From: Nocardia macrotermitis
GTDB taxonomy: Bacteria > Actinomycetota > Actinomycetes > Mycobacteriales > Mycobacteriaceae
DNA: 64,000 nucleotides
Assembly: GCF_009604405.1 (NCBI RefSeq)
Contig: NZ_WEGK01000001.1
Coordinates: 847,850-911,849, forward strand
Direction of reading: 5' to 3'
A program made the position numbers and the translations under genes. The notes under the pieces are model-generated. The model made no database searches and was not told the origin of the DNA. It was given only the letters and a program-made list of their open reading frames with translations. Below are positions 43,420 to 56,251 of this stretch, in pieces. The number at the start of each line of letters is the position of its first letter. Position 1 is the stretch's first letter.

Positions 43420-45179
43420 AGGTCCACCGCCTCGTAGAGCTTGCCGATTTCGTCGCGTCCGAGCACCCGCAGCGTGCCGGGACGTTGGTCGCCGATCGCG
43501 ACCGGGCCGATCCGTGTGCGCACCAGCGCGGTGACCGGGTGGTCGACCGCGGCCAGCAACCGCCGCACGATGTGCTTACGGCCTTCGTGCAGAACAACTT
43601 TCACCAGCGAACGACCATCGCCGACCTCGAGCACCTGGAAGTCGTCGACCGAGGCCGGACCGTCGTCGAGCTCGACGCCCTTGCGCAAGCGTTTGCCGAT
43701 CTCGCGCGGCACCTCACCCTCGACGGTCGCCAGATACGTCTTGGACACCTCGAACGAGGGGTGCATCAGCCGGTGCGCCAGATCGCCGTCGTTGGTGAGC
43801 AGCAGCAGCCCCTCGGTGTCGGCGTCCAGGCGTCCGACGTGGAACAGCCGCTGTCCGGCCATGACCCGTTCGGCGACGATATCGCCGATACACGGCCGGT
43901 TGAATTCATCCGACATGGTCGACTGGAAACCCTTGGGCTTGTTCAGCGCCAGATAGACCTGTTCGTCGCGCACCACGATGCGCACACCGTCCACGCGCAC
44001 CACCGCCGTATCGGGATCGATGCGCAGCCCCTGTTCGCGCACGATCACCCCGTCGACCTCGATGCGGCCCTGTTCGATCAGCTCCTCCGCGACCCGTCGC
44101 GAGGCGACGCCGGCCTTGGCCAGCACCTTCTGCAACCGCTCGCCCTCACCCCACGGCAGCTTCTTGGGCCCCTCCTGCGGTTCGCCCTCGACGTTCTGGT
44201 GCCGCGCGGGTTTGGCGAAGCTGAGCACGGTCGGCTGCCTGCGCTGCGGAGTCGGTTTCGGTTTGCGATTGGGCGCGGACTGCTGCGGGCGACCCGCGAA
44301 TCCCCCACGCTCACCGGAAGATCCGCCACGTCCCCCGGCCGGACGCCCCTGCGCGGAACCCCCGCGTCCCTGGGAGTACCCACCACCGGAACGATCCTGC
44401 GAGGACCCACGACGATCGCCGTGCTCACCACGTCCGCCGTTGCCGCGATCGGCCGGATAGCCTCCACGACCGGAACCACGATCGGACGAGTAACCACCAC
44501 GACCAGCGCCACGATCCGACGAATACCCGCCACGATCCGAACGACGATCCTGCGAGTACCCACCCCGATCGGATCCACGATCCGACGAGTAGCCGCCACG
44601 CCCTTGCGAGGCTCCACCCCGACCGGGCCCACGATCGGAAGAATAGCCACCACGGCCGGTCCCGCGATCCTGCGAGTATCCACCGCGATCGGACCTGCGA
44701 TCAGACGAGTACCCGCCGCGATCGGACTTGCGATCGGACGAGTAGCCACCGCGATCGGAACCACGATCAGACGAGTACTCACCACGACCGGACTTGCGAT
44801 CCGAGGAGTAGCCACCCCGATCGGAGCCCCGACCCGAGAAGTAACCGCGCCGATCCTGCGAGTTGCCCCCGCGCTCGCGATCCGACGAGTACCCCTCACG
44901 CCGACGATCCTGCGAGGAACCGTCGCGCTCGGACGAATATCCGCCGCGACCAGCGCCACGATCATCCGAATATCCGCCGCGGCCACTCCCGCGGTCCTGC
45001 GAATATCCCCCACGTCCCGAACCACGCTCGGCGGCGTATCCCCCACGGTCCGAACGGCCTTCGCCGCGTCCCTTGGAGTATCCGCCGCGGTCATCGCGCC
45101 CACGGGCGCCGCCACCACGCGGTGAGTCGGTGTTCTTTCTACGATCCGGTGTGCCATCTCGGCGAGCGGGTGTATTCAT
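43416..45179 (-). CDS. rluB: rRNA pseudouridine synthase RluB with a long Arg/Gly/Tyr repeat extension
   Basis: 587 residues from ATG 45179. The catalytic part (about 340-587) has an S4 domain ([20 protein letters not shown]), [10 protein letters not shown] and the catalytic [20 protein letters not shown] with Asp near 450; it modifies 23S rRNA. In front lie about 270 residues of degenerate 10-12-residue repeats around GRGGYSSDR and DRGGYSQDR, rich in Arg, Gly, Ser, Asp and Tyr, then a Pro/Arg/Gln linker. M. tuberculosis Rv1711 is only about 250 residues, so the extension is a lineage addition. It resembles eukaryotic RGG/RGY RNA-binding disordered regions. Starts 8 bp after scpB. Confidence 0.92.
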   Translation of the reverse strand: MNTPARRDGTPDRRKNTDSPRGGGARGRDDRGGYSKGRGEGRSDRGGYAAERGSGRGGYSQDRGSGRGGYSDDRGAGRGGYSSERDGSSQDRRREGYSSDRERGGNSQDRRGYFSGRGSDRGGYSSDRKSGRGEYSSDRGSDRGGYSSDRKSDRGGYSSDRRSDRGGYSQDRGTGRGGYSSDRGPGRGGASQGRGGYSSDRGSDRGGYSQDRRSDRGGYSSDRGAGRGGYSSDRGSGRGGYPADRGNGGRGEHGDRRGSSQDRSGGGYSQGRGGSAQGRPAGGRGGSSGERGGFAGRPQQSAPNRKPKPTPQRRQPTVLSFAKPARHQNVEGEPQEGPKKLPWGEGERLQKVLAKAGVASRRVAEELIEQGRIEVDGVIVREQGLRIDPDTAVVRVDGVRIVVRDEQVYLALNKPKGFQSTMSDEFNRPCIGDIVAERVMAGQRLFHVGRLDADTEGLLLLTNDGDLAHRLMHPSFEVSKTYLATVEGEVPREIGKRLRKGVELDDGPASVDDFQVLEVGDGRSLVKVVLHEGRKHIVRRLLAAVDHPVTALVRTRIGPVAIGDQRPGTLRVLGRDEIGKLYEAVDL

Positions 45180-45187
45180 GTGCCCTG

Positions 45188-45880
45188 TCAATCCTCGGAG
45201 CCGAGGTCGATGTCCGACTCGGCGGGTTTCTTCAGCCTGGTGTACCGGGGGTCGGTGTCCAGGCTCTCGTTGATCTCATCGATCAGGTCGACACCCGGCA
45301 GCAGGGGTGCCAACGGCGGGAGATCCGCCAGCGACGCGAGCCCGATCCGTTCCAGAAACAGTTCGGTCGTGACGTACAGGGTGCCGTTGGTGTCGGTATC
45401 GGTCCCGGCCTCGGCGATGAGCCCGCGCGCGACCAGTGTGCGAATAACACCGTCGACGTTCACCCCGCGCACGGCGCTGACCCGTGCTCGCGTAACCGGT
45501 TGACGATAGGCGATGACGGCCAGAGTTTCCAAAGCCGCGCGCGTCAGTTTCGAGCGCGCGCCGTCCAGCAGCATGCGTTCGACATAGGGCGCGTATTCGG
45601 TCCGTGTGTAGTATCGCCAGCCGTCAGCGGCATATCGCAGGTCCATTCCGCTGCCCCGGGCGGTCAGTTCCGCCGACATCTCCCGCAGTGTGCGCGTGAC
45701 GCGATTCTCACTGTCACCGATCGCGGAGGCGAGCAGTTCGGCCGGTGCCGGTGCGTCCACGACCAGCAGCATCGCCTCGAGCGCCGAACGGAATTCGTCC
45801 TCGCCGAGGGGCCGCGCACCGAGATCGTCCTCGACCGCGTCGCCGCCGTCGACCGCGTCGGTATCCGCTGTCACCGTCAC
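45188..45880 (-). CDS. scpB: Condensin subunit ScpB
   Basis: 230 residues. Two winged helices: [20 protein letters not shown] and the highly conserved [20 protein letters not shown], then IRGVNVDG ([13 protein letters not shown] here) and [12 protein letters not shown] ([12 protein letters not shown]). ScpB dimerises and regulates the kleisin ScpA in the Smc complex that organises the chromosome. The GTG overlaps the scpA stop by 4 bases, and rluB follows by 8 bp. The C-terminus is Asp/Glu-rich. Confidence 0.95.
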   Translation of the reverse strand: MTVTADTDAVDGGDAVEDDLGARPLGEDEFRSALEAMLLVVDAPAPAELLASAIGDSENRVTRTLREMSAELTARGSGMDLRYAADGWRYYTRTEYAPYVERMLLDGARSKLTRAALETLAVIAYRQPVTRARVSAVRGVNVDGVIRTLVARGLIAEAGTDTDTNGTLYVTTELFLERIGLASLADLPPLAPLLPGVDLIDEINESLDTDPRYTRLKKPAESDIDLGSED

Positions 45881-46800
45881 CCGTAATCCTCTTCAATCGT
45901 CACCGTCGGTGCGGCCTGCGCACCGTCCACCTCGCCGATCCAGCTGACCGCCAGTGGTCCCAGCGGATCGGGCTGGTCGAATTCGATCGTCTTGCCTCGA
46001 TACAGCTCCAGCAGCGCCAGGAATCTCGCGACGATCTGCACCGGGACCTCGCAGTCGACGCAGATCTCGTGGAACGTGGTCCAGTTGCCCGCTCCGCGTG
46101 CCCGCAACATCTCCAGCACCAGCGCGGCCTGTTCGGCGACCGAGATCGAGTGGGCGTGCAGATGGTCCAGACCCACCTTCGGCACCGGACGTGGCCGGAA
46201 CGCCGTCGCGGCGATATCGGCGAAACCGGAGGCGTCGACCCCCAGCGTAACCTCCGGCAGCAGTTGCAGGTAGCGATCCTCCAGCGACACCGCCCGCGGA
46301 TAACGCCGCAGCGCCGCGGCCTCCAACTCCCCCAGCAACTCCGCGACCTGCTTGAACGCCCGATACTGCAACAGTCGCGCGAACAGCAGATCGCGGGCCT
46401 CGAGCAGTTCCAGATCCTCGGCGTCGCTCACCTCACCCGAGGGCAGCAACCGCGCGGCCTTGAGATCCAGCAGGGTCGCGGCGACGACCAGGAAATCGGT
46501 GGTCAGATCGAGGATCTTGTCCGCGCGTAAAGTCTGGTCCTGATTCAGCGTGGAGGTCAGCGCCTTGGTGTACGCGATGAATTCGTCGGTGACCCGGTGC
46601 AGCGCGACCTCGGTGACATCGAGCCGCCGCTGGCTGATCAGCTGCAACAGCAGATCGAAGGGGCCTTCGAAGTTGGTCAGGCGCAGGTGGAAAACGTTGG
46701 TTCTGTCCGGATTGTCGGTGGCCCCGGCGTTTTCAGGGCTCGGGGTGTCCGTCGCGACGGGAGCGGGTGGATCCGTAACAGTGGGCGGTTCTTCGCTCAC
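45877..46800 (-). CDS. scpA: Kleisin ScpA
   Basis: 307 residues. The N-terminal kleisin domain begins at about 35 (FHLRLTNFEGPFDLLLQLIS), followed by LDVTEVALHRVTDEFIAY, LTTDFLVVAATLLDLKAARL and a C-terminal winged helix (FLALLELYRGKTIEFDQ). It bridges Smc heads. The first 35 residues are a Pro/Thr-rich extension. The GTG overlaps the parA stop by 4 bases, so parA, scpA and scpB form one translation-coupled chain. Confidence 0.95.
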   Translation of the reverse strand: MSEEPPTVTDPPAPVATDTPSPENAGATDNPDRTNVFHLRLTNFEGPFDLLLQLISQRRLDVTEVALHRVTDEFIAYTKALTSTLNQDQTLRADKILDLTTDFLVVAATLLDLKAARLLPSGEVSDAEDLELLEARDLLFARLLQYRAFKQVAELLGELEAAALRRYPRAVSLEDRYLQLLPEVTLGVDASGFADIAATAFRPRPVPKVGLDHLHAHSISVAEQAALVLEMLRARGAGNWTTFHEICVDCEVPVQIVARFLALLELYRGKTIEFDQPDPLGPLAVSWIGEVDGAQAAPTVTIEEDYG

Positions 46801-47768
46801 CGGCCCGACCGGTGGATGACTTCCCGTGCCATCGCCCGATACGCTTCCGCGCCACCGGATTTCGGCGCCCAGGTGGTGATCGGTTCACCGGCCACGCTCG
46901 CGTCCGGGAAGCGCACGGTCCGGTTGATCACCGTGTCGTACACCAGATCTCCGAAGACCTCGACCACTCGGGCCATCACCTGCCGCGAGTGCAGCAACCG
47001 CGCATCGAACATGGTCACCACGATGCCGTACAGGGTCAATCGCTGGTTCAGCCGGTCCCGCACCTTGTCCACGGTGTCGGTGAGCAGGGCCAGGCCACGC
47101 AGCGAGAAGTATTCGCACTCCATCGGAATGATGACACCGTCCGCGCAGGCCAGCGCGTTGACCGTGAGCAGACCCAGCGACGGCTGACAATCGATGAGCA
47201 CGTAGTCGTAGCGGTCGGTCAGCGGCGCGAGCGCGCGGCCCAGCGTCTGCTCGCGGCCGACCTCGTTGACCAGCTGGATCTCCGCGGCGGACAGATCGAT
47301 GTTGCTGGGTAGCAGATCCATCCCCTCGACCTTGGTGTTCATCAGCACGTCGTCGACACCGGCGCGGCCACCGACGAGCAGGTTGTGCACGGTCAGGTCC
47401 AGATCGTGGTGCGCGACCCCCAGCCCCGCGGACAGCGCGCCCTGCGGATCCAGATCCACCAGCAGTACCTTGCGGCCGTATTCGGCCAGCGCGGCACCGA
47501 GATTGATGGTCGAGGTGGTCTTGCCGACGCCACCCTTCTGGTTACACATCGCGACGACCAGCGCGTCTCCGTGGCGGGACACCGGGGGCGGCTCCGGTAT
47601 GTCGCGCAACGGGCGTCCGGTCGGTCCCACTTCCGTGCCGTCCGCCACGATATCCTTCGCCTCCCACAATGTTCGGGCCGCATGCTCTATCCGCGATCCT
47701 GATCGGTTGGATGGAAGCGGGTCGCTCGCAGCTCGCCTATGCGGTTCGCCCGCACCCGCTGTCGTCAT
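46797..47768 (-). CDS. ParA/Soj-family ATPase next to scpAB
   Basis: 323 residues. After a 65-residue extension, the deviant Walker A is CNQKGGVGKTTSTINLG with both Lys present, then LLVDLDPQGALSAGLG and DYVLIDCQPSLGLLT. It is the orthologue by position of Rv1708, a second ParA-like protein distinct from the origin-linked ParA. Coupling to scpA suggests a role in loading or positioning the Smc complex (inference). It is a useful contrast to the SCO2523-like proteins, in which the second Walker A Lys is Arg. Confidence 0.92.
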   Translation of the reverse strand: MTTAGAGEPHRRAASDPLPSNRSGSRIEHAARTLWEAKDIVADGTEVGPTGRPLRDIPEPPPVSRHGDALVVAMCNQKGGVGKTTSTINLGAALAEYGRKVLLVDLDPQGALSAGLGVAHHDLDLTVHNLLVGGRAGVDDVLMNTKVEGMDLLPSNIDLSAAEIQLVNEVGREQTLGRALAPLTDRYDYVLIDCQPSLGLLTVNALACADGVIIPMECEYFSLRGLALLTDTVDKVRDRLNQRLTLYGIVVTMFDARLLHSRQVMARVVEVFGDLVYDTVINRTVRFPDASVAGEPITTWAPKSGGAEAYRAMAREVIHRSGR

Positions 47769-48072
47769 ATCCGCTGCTCCTCACAAGTCCTGCATTGCCC
47801 CGCCCAGCGTTGCGGGGCCGATCTTCATCAGGGTGTGCCGCGTCGAGCACATCTGTAGACGCTACCGCCTCGTAGCCCCTCCCCTACGGTCGGACACGCG
47901 TCCCCAACGGCCGCACATTCGAGTGCACCGATGGCATCGGACGGTTGGTGTCACGAGCCTACGGCCGTCGGGGCCGCTCCCTGCGAAGTTACCGATGTTT
48001 CTTGGGAAATCACCGGTTTCGGCGACAAGTCGGTGTGATTGCCGAGGTCGGCGCGGCCGACGAGCGACAGCG
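47769..48072. other. Gap between xerD and parA, with a hairpin
   Basis: 304 bp with no gene. GCCCCGC (47797-47803) and GCGGGGC (47812-47818) form a 7-bp hairpin about 30 bp upstream of the parA start; it could be a leader structure or the end of the xerD transcript. In M. tuberculosis several extra genes occupy this interval. Confidence 0.45.
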
Positions 48073-49005
48073 TCAGCGGGCGCGCGGGTGCGCGGTGGCC
48101 CAGACTTCGTGCAGCGTGTTGACGGTGACCAGGGTGTAGATCTGAGTGGTGGTGACCGAGGCGTGGCCCAGAAGTTCCTGTACGACACGGACATCCGCGC
48201 CGCCGTCGAGCAGGTGGGTGGCGAACGAGTGCCGCAGGGTGTGCGGGGAGACCGCCGCGAGGATGCCCGCGCGTTCGGCGGCGTCACGCAGCACCTGCCA
48301 GGCGCTCTGCCGAGAGAGTCTGCCGCCGCGCGCATTACAGAACAGCGCCGGATTTCCGGTGCCGCGCGAGGTGAGCGCGGGACGGCCGCGCACCAGGTAG
48401 GCATCGACCGCGGCCAGGGCGGGACGGCCGATCGGGACGATGCGCTGTTTACCGCCCTTGCCGCGCAACACGATCGCGCGGGCGGCGGCGTCGATATCGT
48501 CGACATCCAGATCGATCGCCTCGGAGATCCGCGCACCGGTCGAATACAGCAGCTCGAGCAACGCCCGATCCCGCAGCCCGCGCGGCCCGCCGTCGGCCGC
48601 GCCCGCACCGCCGGACGCCTCCAGCAACCGCGAAACCTGGTCGTAGGGAAGGGCTTTGGGCAGCCGACGAGCGGGCGCGGGTGGTTTCACCGCGTGCGCG
48701 ACATCCCCGGCGGTGATGCCCTCCGCCGCGGCGAACCGATGCAACCCGCGCACCGCGACCAGCCCCCGCGCCGCGGAACTCGCGGCCAGCGGCGGATATC
48801 CGTGCGCACCGGCGCGCAGCGACACCGTGAAATCGCCGATATCGCTCTCACGCACCTCGGCCAGGCCGGTAATTCCCCTGTGGGTCAGGAACTCCCGATA
48901 TCGGCCCAGGTCACGCCGGTAGGCGCTGAGCGTGTTGCGCGCGGCCCCGCGCTCGACCGCCAGATGGTCGAGATACGCGTCGATCTCCCGCTGCAACACG
49001 CCCAC
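48073..49005 (-). CDS. xerD: Tyrosine recombinase XerD
   Basis: 310 residues. The N-terminal SAM-like domain ([20 protein letters not shown]) is followed by the catalytic domain with Arg in [14 protein letters not shown], His-x-x-Arg in [18 protein letters not shown], His in [11 protein letters not shown] and the nucleophile Tyr in IYTLVT. With XerC it resolves chromosome dimers at dif near division. Location between nudix and parA matches Rv1701. GTG start 49005; no stronger alternative is visible. Confidence 0.93.
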   Translation of the reverse strand: MGVLQREIDAYLDHLAVERGAARNTLSAYRRDLGRYREFLTHRGITGLAEVRESDIGDFTVSLRAGAHGYPPLAASSAARGLVAVRGLHRFAAAEGITAGDVAHAVKPPAPARRLPKALPYDQVSRLLEASGGAGAADGGPRGLRDRALLELLYSTGARISEAIDLDVDDIDAAARAIVLRGKGGKQRIVPIGRPALAAVDAYLVRGRPALTSRGTGNPALFCNARGGRLSRQSAWQVLRDAAERAGILAAVSPHTLRHSFATHLLDGGADVRVVQELLGHASVTTTQIYTLVTVNTLHEVWATAHPRAR

Positions 49006-49056
49006 ATCATTGCAGCAGGGTCCGACATCCGCGCCGCCCGAAACGCGCCCGCGGGC

Positions 49057-51464
<2,408 letters not shown>

Positions 51465-51655
51465 TCACGTTAACACGGAAAAGGCCCGTGAATCGAATGC
51501 CACGCGCAGTAGCCGGGTAGTGGCTGGCCGGTGATTCCGCATGCCGCCGACCCGTCGCGAACCTCCCCAGCAGCATCCCGACCCCGGACGCGAAACACTG
51601 CTGCGAATGTGCCCGTACCCCATATGTGATCACCGGCACCGCCGCGGGTCCGCGG

Positions 51656-52579
51656 CTACGGCAGCGCGGCGACGGTCAGCGAACTGGCCCGGGCGCCGGT
51701 GCCGTACCGCCCGGTCAGGCCCTTGAGCTGTTCACTCAGGCCGAGAGCCGTTGTCACCCGGCCGATTTCGTGATCGACGTTGTCGACCGTGGTCACCGAA
51801 CCGGCCAGCGGTCCGTCCGAGCGCACCACCGCGATCGGGCCCGAGTCGTCGGCGGATCCGGCCCGGCCCGCCAGCACCGTACCCGCGCCCCGTCCCCGCA
51901 ATGCGCCCGCGAATTTCGCGATGATCGAACCCCGGTCGTCCTGCGCGGCCTGCGCGCCGTCACCGGTCACCACGACGGCCAGTTGGGCGGGCTGCACGTC
52001 ACCGAAGGTGAGGAAACCGCCGCTGCGCAGGGTGTTCAGGATCAACGAGCGTTCCTGGGCGGTGGCGCGCAGATGCCCGTCGGCGGGATCGGTGAGCAGC
52101 GCCAGCCCGAGCAGATCACCGGCCAGGCTGCCCTGATCGACCGAGGCGGTCTGCAACTGTGCCCCGGCGGGGATCATATTCGTCACCGCGGTGCGCAGCC
52201 GATCGCCCTGACCGGAGTCGACGAACGGATTGGTCAGCGCGATGGTGCCGGTGACCTTCGCACCCGCGCTGGTCAGCGCCTTGCCGACCGCCTCGACGTC
52301 ACCGTGATCGGCATCGGGCGTGGTGAACAGCAAGACGCTGTGCCCGGCGAGCGTCCCGCCGAGCAGCCGTCCCTGCGCACCGGCCAGGAAGGCGTCCGAG
52401 GCGGTGAGTTGACCACCGAGCCGGGCGTTCTGCGTGGTCAACGTGTCCAGCTTGGCCTGCTGTCCGTGATCCGGGCGCAGCGCGGTCAGCACCCCCGAAT
52501 GCGAACCGAACACCATCCCGATCGCCAGTGCGAGGAAGATCCCCGCGATCGAGACGGCATGCTGACGTAACGAAATCAC
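51656..52579 (-). CDS. mctB: MctB-type copper export / envelope protein
   Basis: 307 residues from GTG 52579 (AAGGGGG upstream). The conserved N-terminus ISLRQHAVSIAGIFLALAIG is a membrane anchor; a coiled segment follows (LDTLTTQNARLGGQLTAS) and then an alternating alpha/beta domain with LLGLALLTDP and FGDVQPAQLAVVVTG. Position between steA and pyrG and the N-terminus match Rv1698 (MctB), which lowers intracellular copper in M. tuberculosis. The gene lies 10 bp after steA, so they are probably co-transcribed. Confidence 0.88.
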   Translation of the reverse strand: MISLRQHAVSIAGIFLALAIGMVFGSHSGVLTALRPDHGQQAKLDTLTTQNARLGGQLTASDAFLAGAQGRLLGGTLAGHSVLLFTTPDADHGDVEAVGKALTSAGAKVTGTIALTNPFVDSGQGDRLRTAVTNMIPAGAQLQTASVDQGSLAGDLLGLALLTDPADGHLRATAQERSLILNTLRSGGFLTFGDVQPAQLAVVVTGDGAQAAQDDRGSIIAKFAGALRGRGAGTVLAGRAGSADDSGPIAVVRSDGPLAGSVTTVDNVDHEIGRVTTALGLSEQLKGLTGRYGTGARASSLTVAALP

Positions 52580-52589
52580 TTGTCCCCCT

Positions 52590-53810
52590 TCAGCGTTGCC
52601 GATGCAGCAAGTTCGATAGGTCGTGCGCGACGCCCCGGGCCTGATGCCACACCGACGCCGCCCAGTTCAGCGCCTCCCCGCCCAGATGCGAGGCCAGCAC
52701 CGCGACGATGAGCGCGACCAGGGCCGCGAGCACCACCAGCGCCACCGCCCACCCCGAGGCGCTGCGCCGATAGAGCGTGGCCACGGCCTTGGCGTCCATC
52801 AATTTCGGACCGGTTTTGAGCCGGGTCAGGAAGGTCGCCGGATTGGATTCGCGGCGGCTGCGATCGAAGAAGTCGTCCAGCGAGGCGGCCGCGCCGCAGG
52901 TGATGATCAGCGCCGCGCCGTGATGGTCGGCCAGCAGCAGCGCCAGATCCGCCGCCGATCCCGAGGACGGGAACGTGGTCGCGCCGATGCCCAGATCCTG
53001 GATGCGGTCCAGACCCTTGGCGTGTCCGTCGGTGTCGGCGGGCAGGATCACCTCGGCGCCGGATTTGAGGGTGGTGGCGGTGATCTCCTCCGGATCGCCG
53101 ACGATCAGATCGGGCCGGTAACCGCAGCGCGCCAGGGTGTCCGCGCCGCGCCCGACGCCGACCAGGATCGGCGCGTACTCCTTGATGAACGGTTTGAGCG
53201 CCCGCAGATCGTCGCGGTGATCCGGGCCGTCGGCCACCACCACGACGTGCCGGTTGCGCATGTCCAGACTCAGTTCCGGGACGCCGAAACCGTCGATCAG
53301 CAGCGCACTCTCGGTACGGATGAATTCGATCGTGTTGCCCGAGAACGCCTCCAGATGATCGGCCAGGCCGTTGCGCGCGGCGATCATGCGTTCGCCGATA
53401 CTGGATTCGGTGAGTTCGATCCCCTCGACCAGCACCTCGGGTTCCTTGCGGGTGAGCCGGTCGGCGTAGACGACGCCGCCATCGATGCGGACCCGCGCTC
53501 CGTCCTTGATCTTGGCGAAGACGTCGTTGGAGACCGCGTCCAGCAACACGATTCCGTTGGCGACCAACACCTCCGGTCCCAGATTCGGATAGCGTCCGGA
53601 GATCGACGGCGAGGCGTTGATCACCGCCGTTACTCCCGCCTCGACGAGCCGGTCGGCGGTGAGCCGGTCCAGGTCCATCTCGTCGAGCACCACCACATCG
53701 CCGGGTCCCACTCGTTTGAGCAGACGCCGGGTGTTGCGGTCGACGCGCGCCAGACCGGTGCGGCCCGGCAGCAGTTCGTTGTTCTTCGACAACAGCGCCA
53801 GCATCTTCAT
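52590..53810 (-). CDS. steA: SteA-like division-associated membrane protein
   Basis: 406 residues from ATG 53810; a longer frame upstream has no support. It has the Rv1697/SteA pattern: LPGRTGLARVDRNTRRLLKR, GDVVVLDEMDLDRLTADRL, VVVVADGPDHRDDLRALKPF, YRPDLIVGDPEEIT (a thiamin pyrophosphokinase-like core) and a C-terminal membrane helix (GWAVALVVLAALVALIVAVL). In Corynebacterium SteA acts with SteB at the septum in cell separation. Here mctB follows by 10 bp. Confidence 0.88.
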   Translation of the reverse strand: MKMLALLSKNNELLPGRTGLARVDRNTRRLLKRVGPGDVVVLDEMDLDRLTADRLVEAGVTAVINASPSISGRYPNLGPEVLVANGIVLLDAVSNDVFAKIKDGARVRIDGGVVYADRLTRKEPEVLVEGIELTESSIGERMIAARNGLADHLEAFSGNTIEFIRTESALLIDGFGVPELSLDMRNRHVVVVADGPDHRDDLRALKPFIKEYAPILVGVGRGADTLARCGYRPDLIVGDPEEITATTLKSGAEVILPADTDGHAKGLDRIQDLGIGATTFPSSGSAADLALLLADHHGAALIITCGAAASLDDFFDRSRRESNPATFLTRLKTGPKLMDAKAVATLYRRSASGWAVALVVLAALVALIVAVLASHLGGEALNWAASVWHQARGVAHDLSNLLHRQR

Positions 53811-54039
53811 GGCAACCGATACTGACCGCAAACTCTCAACCATTGGTGGAGGCGCGCCGCATTCACTATCACATTCGTTACCGCGACGCCAATGACACTT
53901 CGCATGCCCGCGAGATCCGGAATGATCCCGGACGATCCGGTATGGATATGCTGTGTGCGCGGCACATGACTGAGACTCGTTGTCACAGAAAATATGCCGC
54001 GCCGCCGCGCCCGCCCAGCATCTCGAGGAGATTCCGCCC

Positions 54040-54462
54040 ATGGCCAGCACCACGATCGACACGGTGATCGCCGCGCCCCGCGACGTCGTCTACAAACTCT
54101 TCACCGAACGCGACAGCCTCAACGGCCATCTGCCGATCCGGTTCACATTGAAGAAGCCCGGCGACACCGATCGCACCGGCGTCGGCGCGCAGTTCCTGGT
54201 CGGCCTCGGCGGCGTCGGCATCACCGAGGAGACCACCGCACTGGTTCCCGGTGAGCGCATGGAGTACAAGGTCGTCGCCGGCGCCCCGGTCCGCCGCCAC
54301 ATCGGCGTCATCACCTTCGCCGACGCCCCCGGCGGCACCCTGGTCAGCTACCGCATGGAGTCCGAGCCGAAGATCCCGGTCCCGGACCGCATCACCGAAC
54401 TCGCCCTGCGCGGCCTGATCAACCCGTTCCTGTCCGCGGCCAAGAAAGCGGTCGCGAAGTAG
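54040..54462 (+). CDS. SRPBCC-family protein
   Basis: 140 residues from ATG 54040 with GAGGAG at about 9 nt. The START-like fold shows in TIDTVIAAPRDVVYKLFTER, TALVPGERMEYKVVAGAPVR and FADAPGGTLVSYRMES, with a C-terminal helix (LALRGLINPFLSAAKKA). Members bind hydrophobic ligands or act as cyclases. It is the only plus-strand gene in this part of the core, inserted between recN and steA, which are adjacent in M. tuberculosis, and ends 7 bp from the recN stop. Confidence 0.85.
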   Translation: MASTTIDTVIAAPRDVVYKLFTERDSLNGHLPIRFTLKKPGDTDRTGVGAQFLVGLGGVGITEETTALVPGERMEYKVVAGAPVRRHIGVITFADAPGGTLVSYRMESEPKIPVPDRITELALRGLINPFLSAAKKAVAK

Positions 54463-54469
54463 TCGCCCC

Positions 54470-56251
54470 TCAGCTGGCCGCCGGTGTCGCGCTCCGCTTT
54501 TCGGCGTTGGCGGTGGCCAGCAGTTCCTCCGCGTGAGCTCGGCCGGTCTCGGTGTCGTCGAGACCGGCCAGCATGCGCGCCAGTTCCTTGACGCGCTCGT
54601 CGTCGGTCAACGCGCGCACCCCGCTGTTGACGCCCTTGCCGTCGTCGACCTTGTCCACCACCAGATGGGTGTCCGCGAACGCGGCCACCTGCGGCAGGTG
54701 GGTCACCACGATCACCTGATGGGTGCGTGCCAACCGCGCCAGACGACGGCCGATCTCCACCGCGGCACGTCCACCCACACCCGCGTCGACCTCGTCGAAA
54801 ACCATGGTGCTGCCGTGTTCGGACCGGGCCAGCACCACCTCCAGCGCCAGCATCACCCGGGACAGCTCACCCCCGGAAGCACTGCGGCTCAACGGCAACG
54901 ACTGCGCCCCCGAATGCGCCGACAACCGGAACTCCACCTCGTCCACACCGCTGGACCCGGCGTGTAATTCCTTGCCGCCCACCGTGAGCGGCGCGGAATC
55001 CTGCGCACCGGCGGGCATCTGACGCACCTGCACCTCGAGTTTCGCCCGGCCCATCGCCAGCCCGCCCAGTTCGGTGCTCACCGCGGCGGCCAGCTTCTTC
55101 GCCGACTTGCCGCGCGCGGCGGTGAGTTTGCGCGCGGCCTCGCGCACCTCGTCGGCCGCGGCCTCGACCTCCTTGGCCAACGTCGCCAACGCGCCCTCGG
55201 ACACGTCCAGCGAATCCAGCCGCCCGCGCGCGTCCGCCGCCCACGCCAGCACGCCGTCGATATCGGGCGCGTATTTCCTTGTCAGCGTTTTCAATTCGGC
55301 CTGCCGGTTCAGCAGCGAATCCAGCGCGTTCGGATCCGACGGCAGATCGGACAGGTAACCGCTGAGTTCGGTGGTCAGATCCACCACGACCGAGATCGCG
55401 TCACCCAGGCGCGGGGCCAGATCGCTCAGCGCCGGATCCTGCGCGGACTCCAGCCGCGCGCGGGCCGCGCCCAGCAACTCCAGCACGCCCGAACTCTCGC
55501 CGGGCGCGTCGTCCGGGCCGGCCAGAGCGTCGTGCGCCCCGACCGCGGCCTCGCGCAGCGAATCCAGATCCGACAGCCGGCGCACCTCCGCGACGATGCG
55601 CTCGTCCTCACCGGATTCCGGTGCCAGCGCGTCGATCTCGTCCAGCGAATGCTTCAGCCGATCGGCCTCGAGCGCGAGTTCACGACTGCGCGCGGTGCGT
55701 TCGAGCAGCTCGTTCCGGGCCTGCAACCAGGTGCGGCGCGCCAGCCGGTACTTGCGCAGCAGGTTCGCGACCGAATCGCCCGCGAACTGATCCAACGCCT
55801 GCAACTGCTGATCGGGCCGCTGCAACCGCAACTGATCGTTCTGACCGTGCACCGTCAACAGCGGCGCGGTGAAATCCCCCAGCACCGCCGCGGGCACGCT
55901 GCGCCCACCCAGATGCGCGCGCGAACGTCCGTCGCTGCCGACCGTGCGGACCGCGATGACGCTGTCGTCGTCATCGCGTTGTGCCCCGGTCGATTCCAGC
56001 ACCTTCTCGACCTCGTCGCGGGCGGCGTCGTGCACCTCCTCGACGGTGAACCGGCCCTCCACGACCGCCCGGGTCGCACCCCGGCGCACCCGTCCGGCAT
56101 CCGCGCGCGCACCGCTGAGCAGATGCAGGCTCGTCACCACCATCGTCTTACCCGCGCCGGTCTCACCGGTCAGACAGGTCAACCCCGCGTGGAATTGCGC
56201 TGTGGCGGTGGATATGACGCCGAGACCGTCAATCCGTATCTCTGTCAGCAC
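54470..56251 (-). CDS. recN: DNA repair ATPase RecN
   Basis: 593 residues, an SMC-like protein with the Walker A loop at the N-terminus ([19 protein letters not shown]), two coiled-coil arms with a central hinge, the ABC signature [20 protein letters not shown], and Walker [14 protein letters not shown]. It acts at DNA double-strand breaks. GTG 56251 overlaps nadK by 23 bp, a coupling also common in mycobacteria. The Ala-rich C-terminus lies 7 bp from the convergent SRPBCC gene. Confidence 0.95.
   Translation of the reverse strand: MLTEIRIDGLGVISTATAQFHAGLTCLTGETGAGKTMVVTSLHLLSGARADAGRVRRGATRAVVEGRFTVEEVHDAARDEVEKVLESTGAQRDDDDSVIAVRTVGSDGRSRAHLGGRSVPAAVLGDFTAPLLTVHGQNDQLRLQRPDQQLQALDQFAGDSVANLLRKYRLARRTWLQARNELLERTARSRELALEADRLKHSLDEIDALAPESGEDERIVAEVRRLSDLDSLREAAVGAHDALAGPDDAPGESSGVLELLGAARARLESAQDPALSDLAPRLGDAISVVVDLTTELSGYLSDLPSDPNALDSLLNRQAELKTLTRKYAPDIDGVLAWAADARGRLDSLDVSEGALATLAKEVEAAADEVREAARKLTAARGKSAKKLAAAVSTELGGLAMGRAKLEVQVRQMPAGAQDSAPLTVGGKELHAGSSGVDEVEFRLSAHSGAQSLPLSRSASGGELSRVMLALEVVLARSEHGSTMVFDEVDAGVGGRAAVEIGRRLARLARTHQVIVVTHLPQVAAFADTHLVVDKVDDGKGVNSGVRALTDDERVKELARMLAGLDDTETGRAHAEELLATANAEKRSATPAAS

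Noticed and set aside
44230..45150. CRISPR-like regular DNA repeats in the rluB region
   Set aside because: Units are multiples of three bases, degenerate, and translate in frame as RGG-type protein repeats; there are no unique spacers or cas genes.
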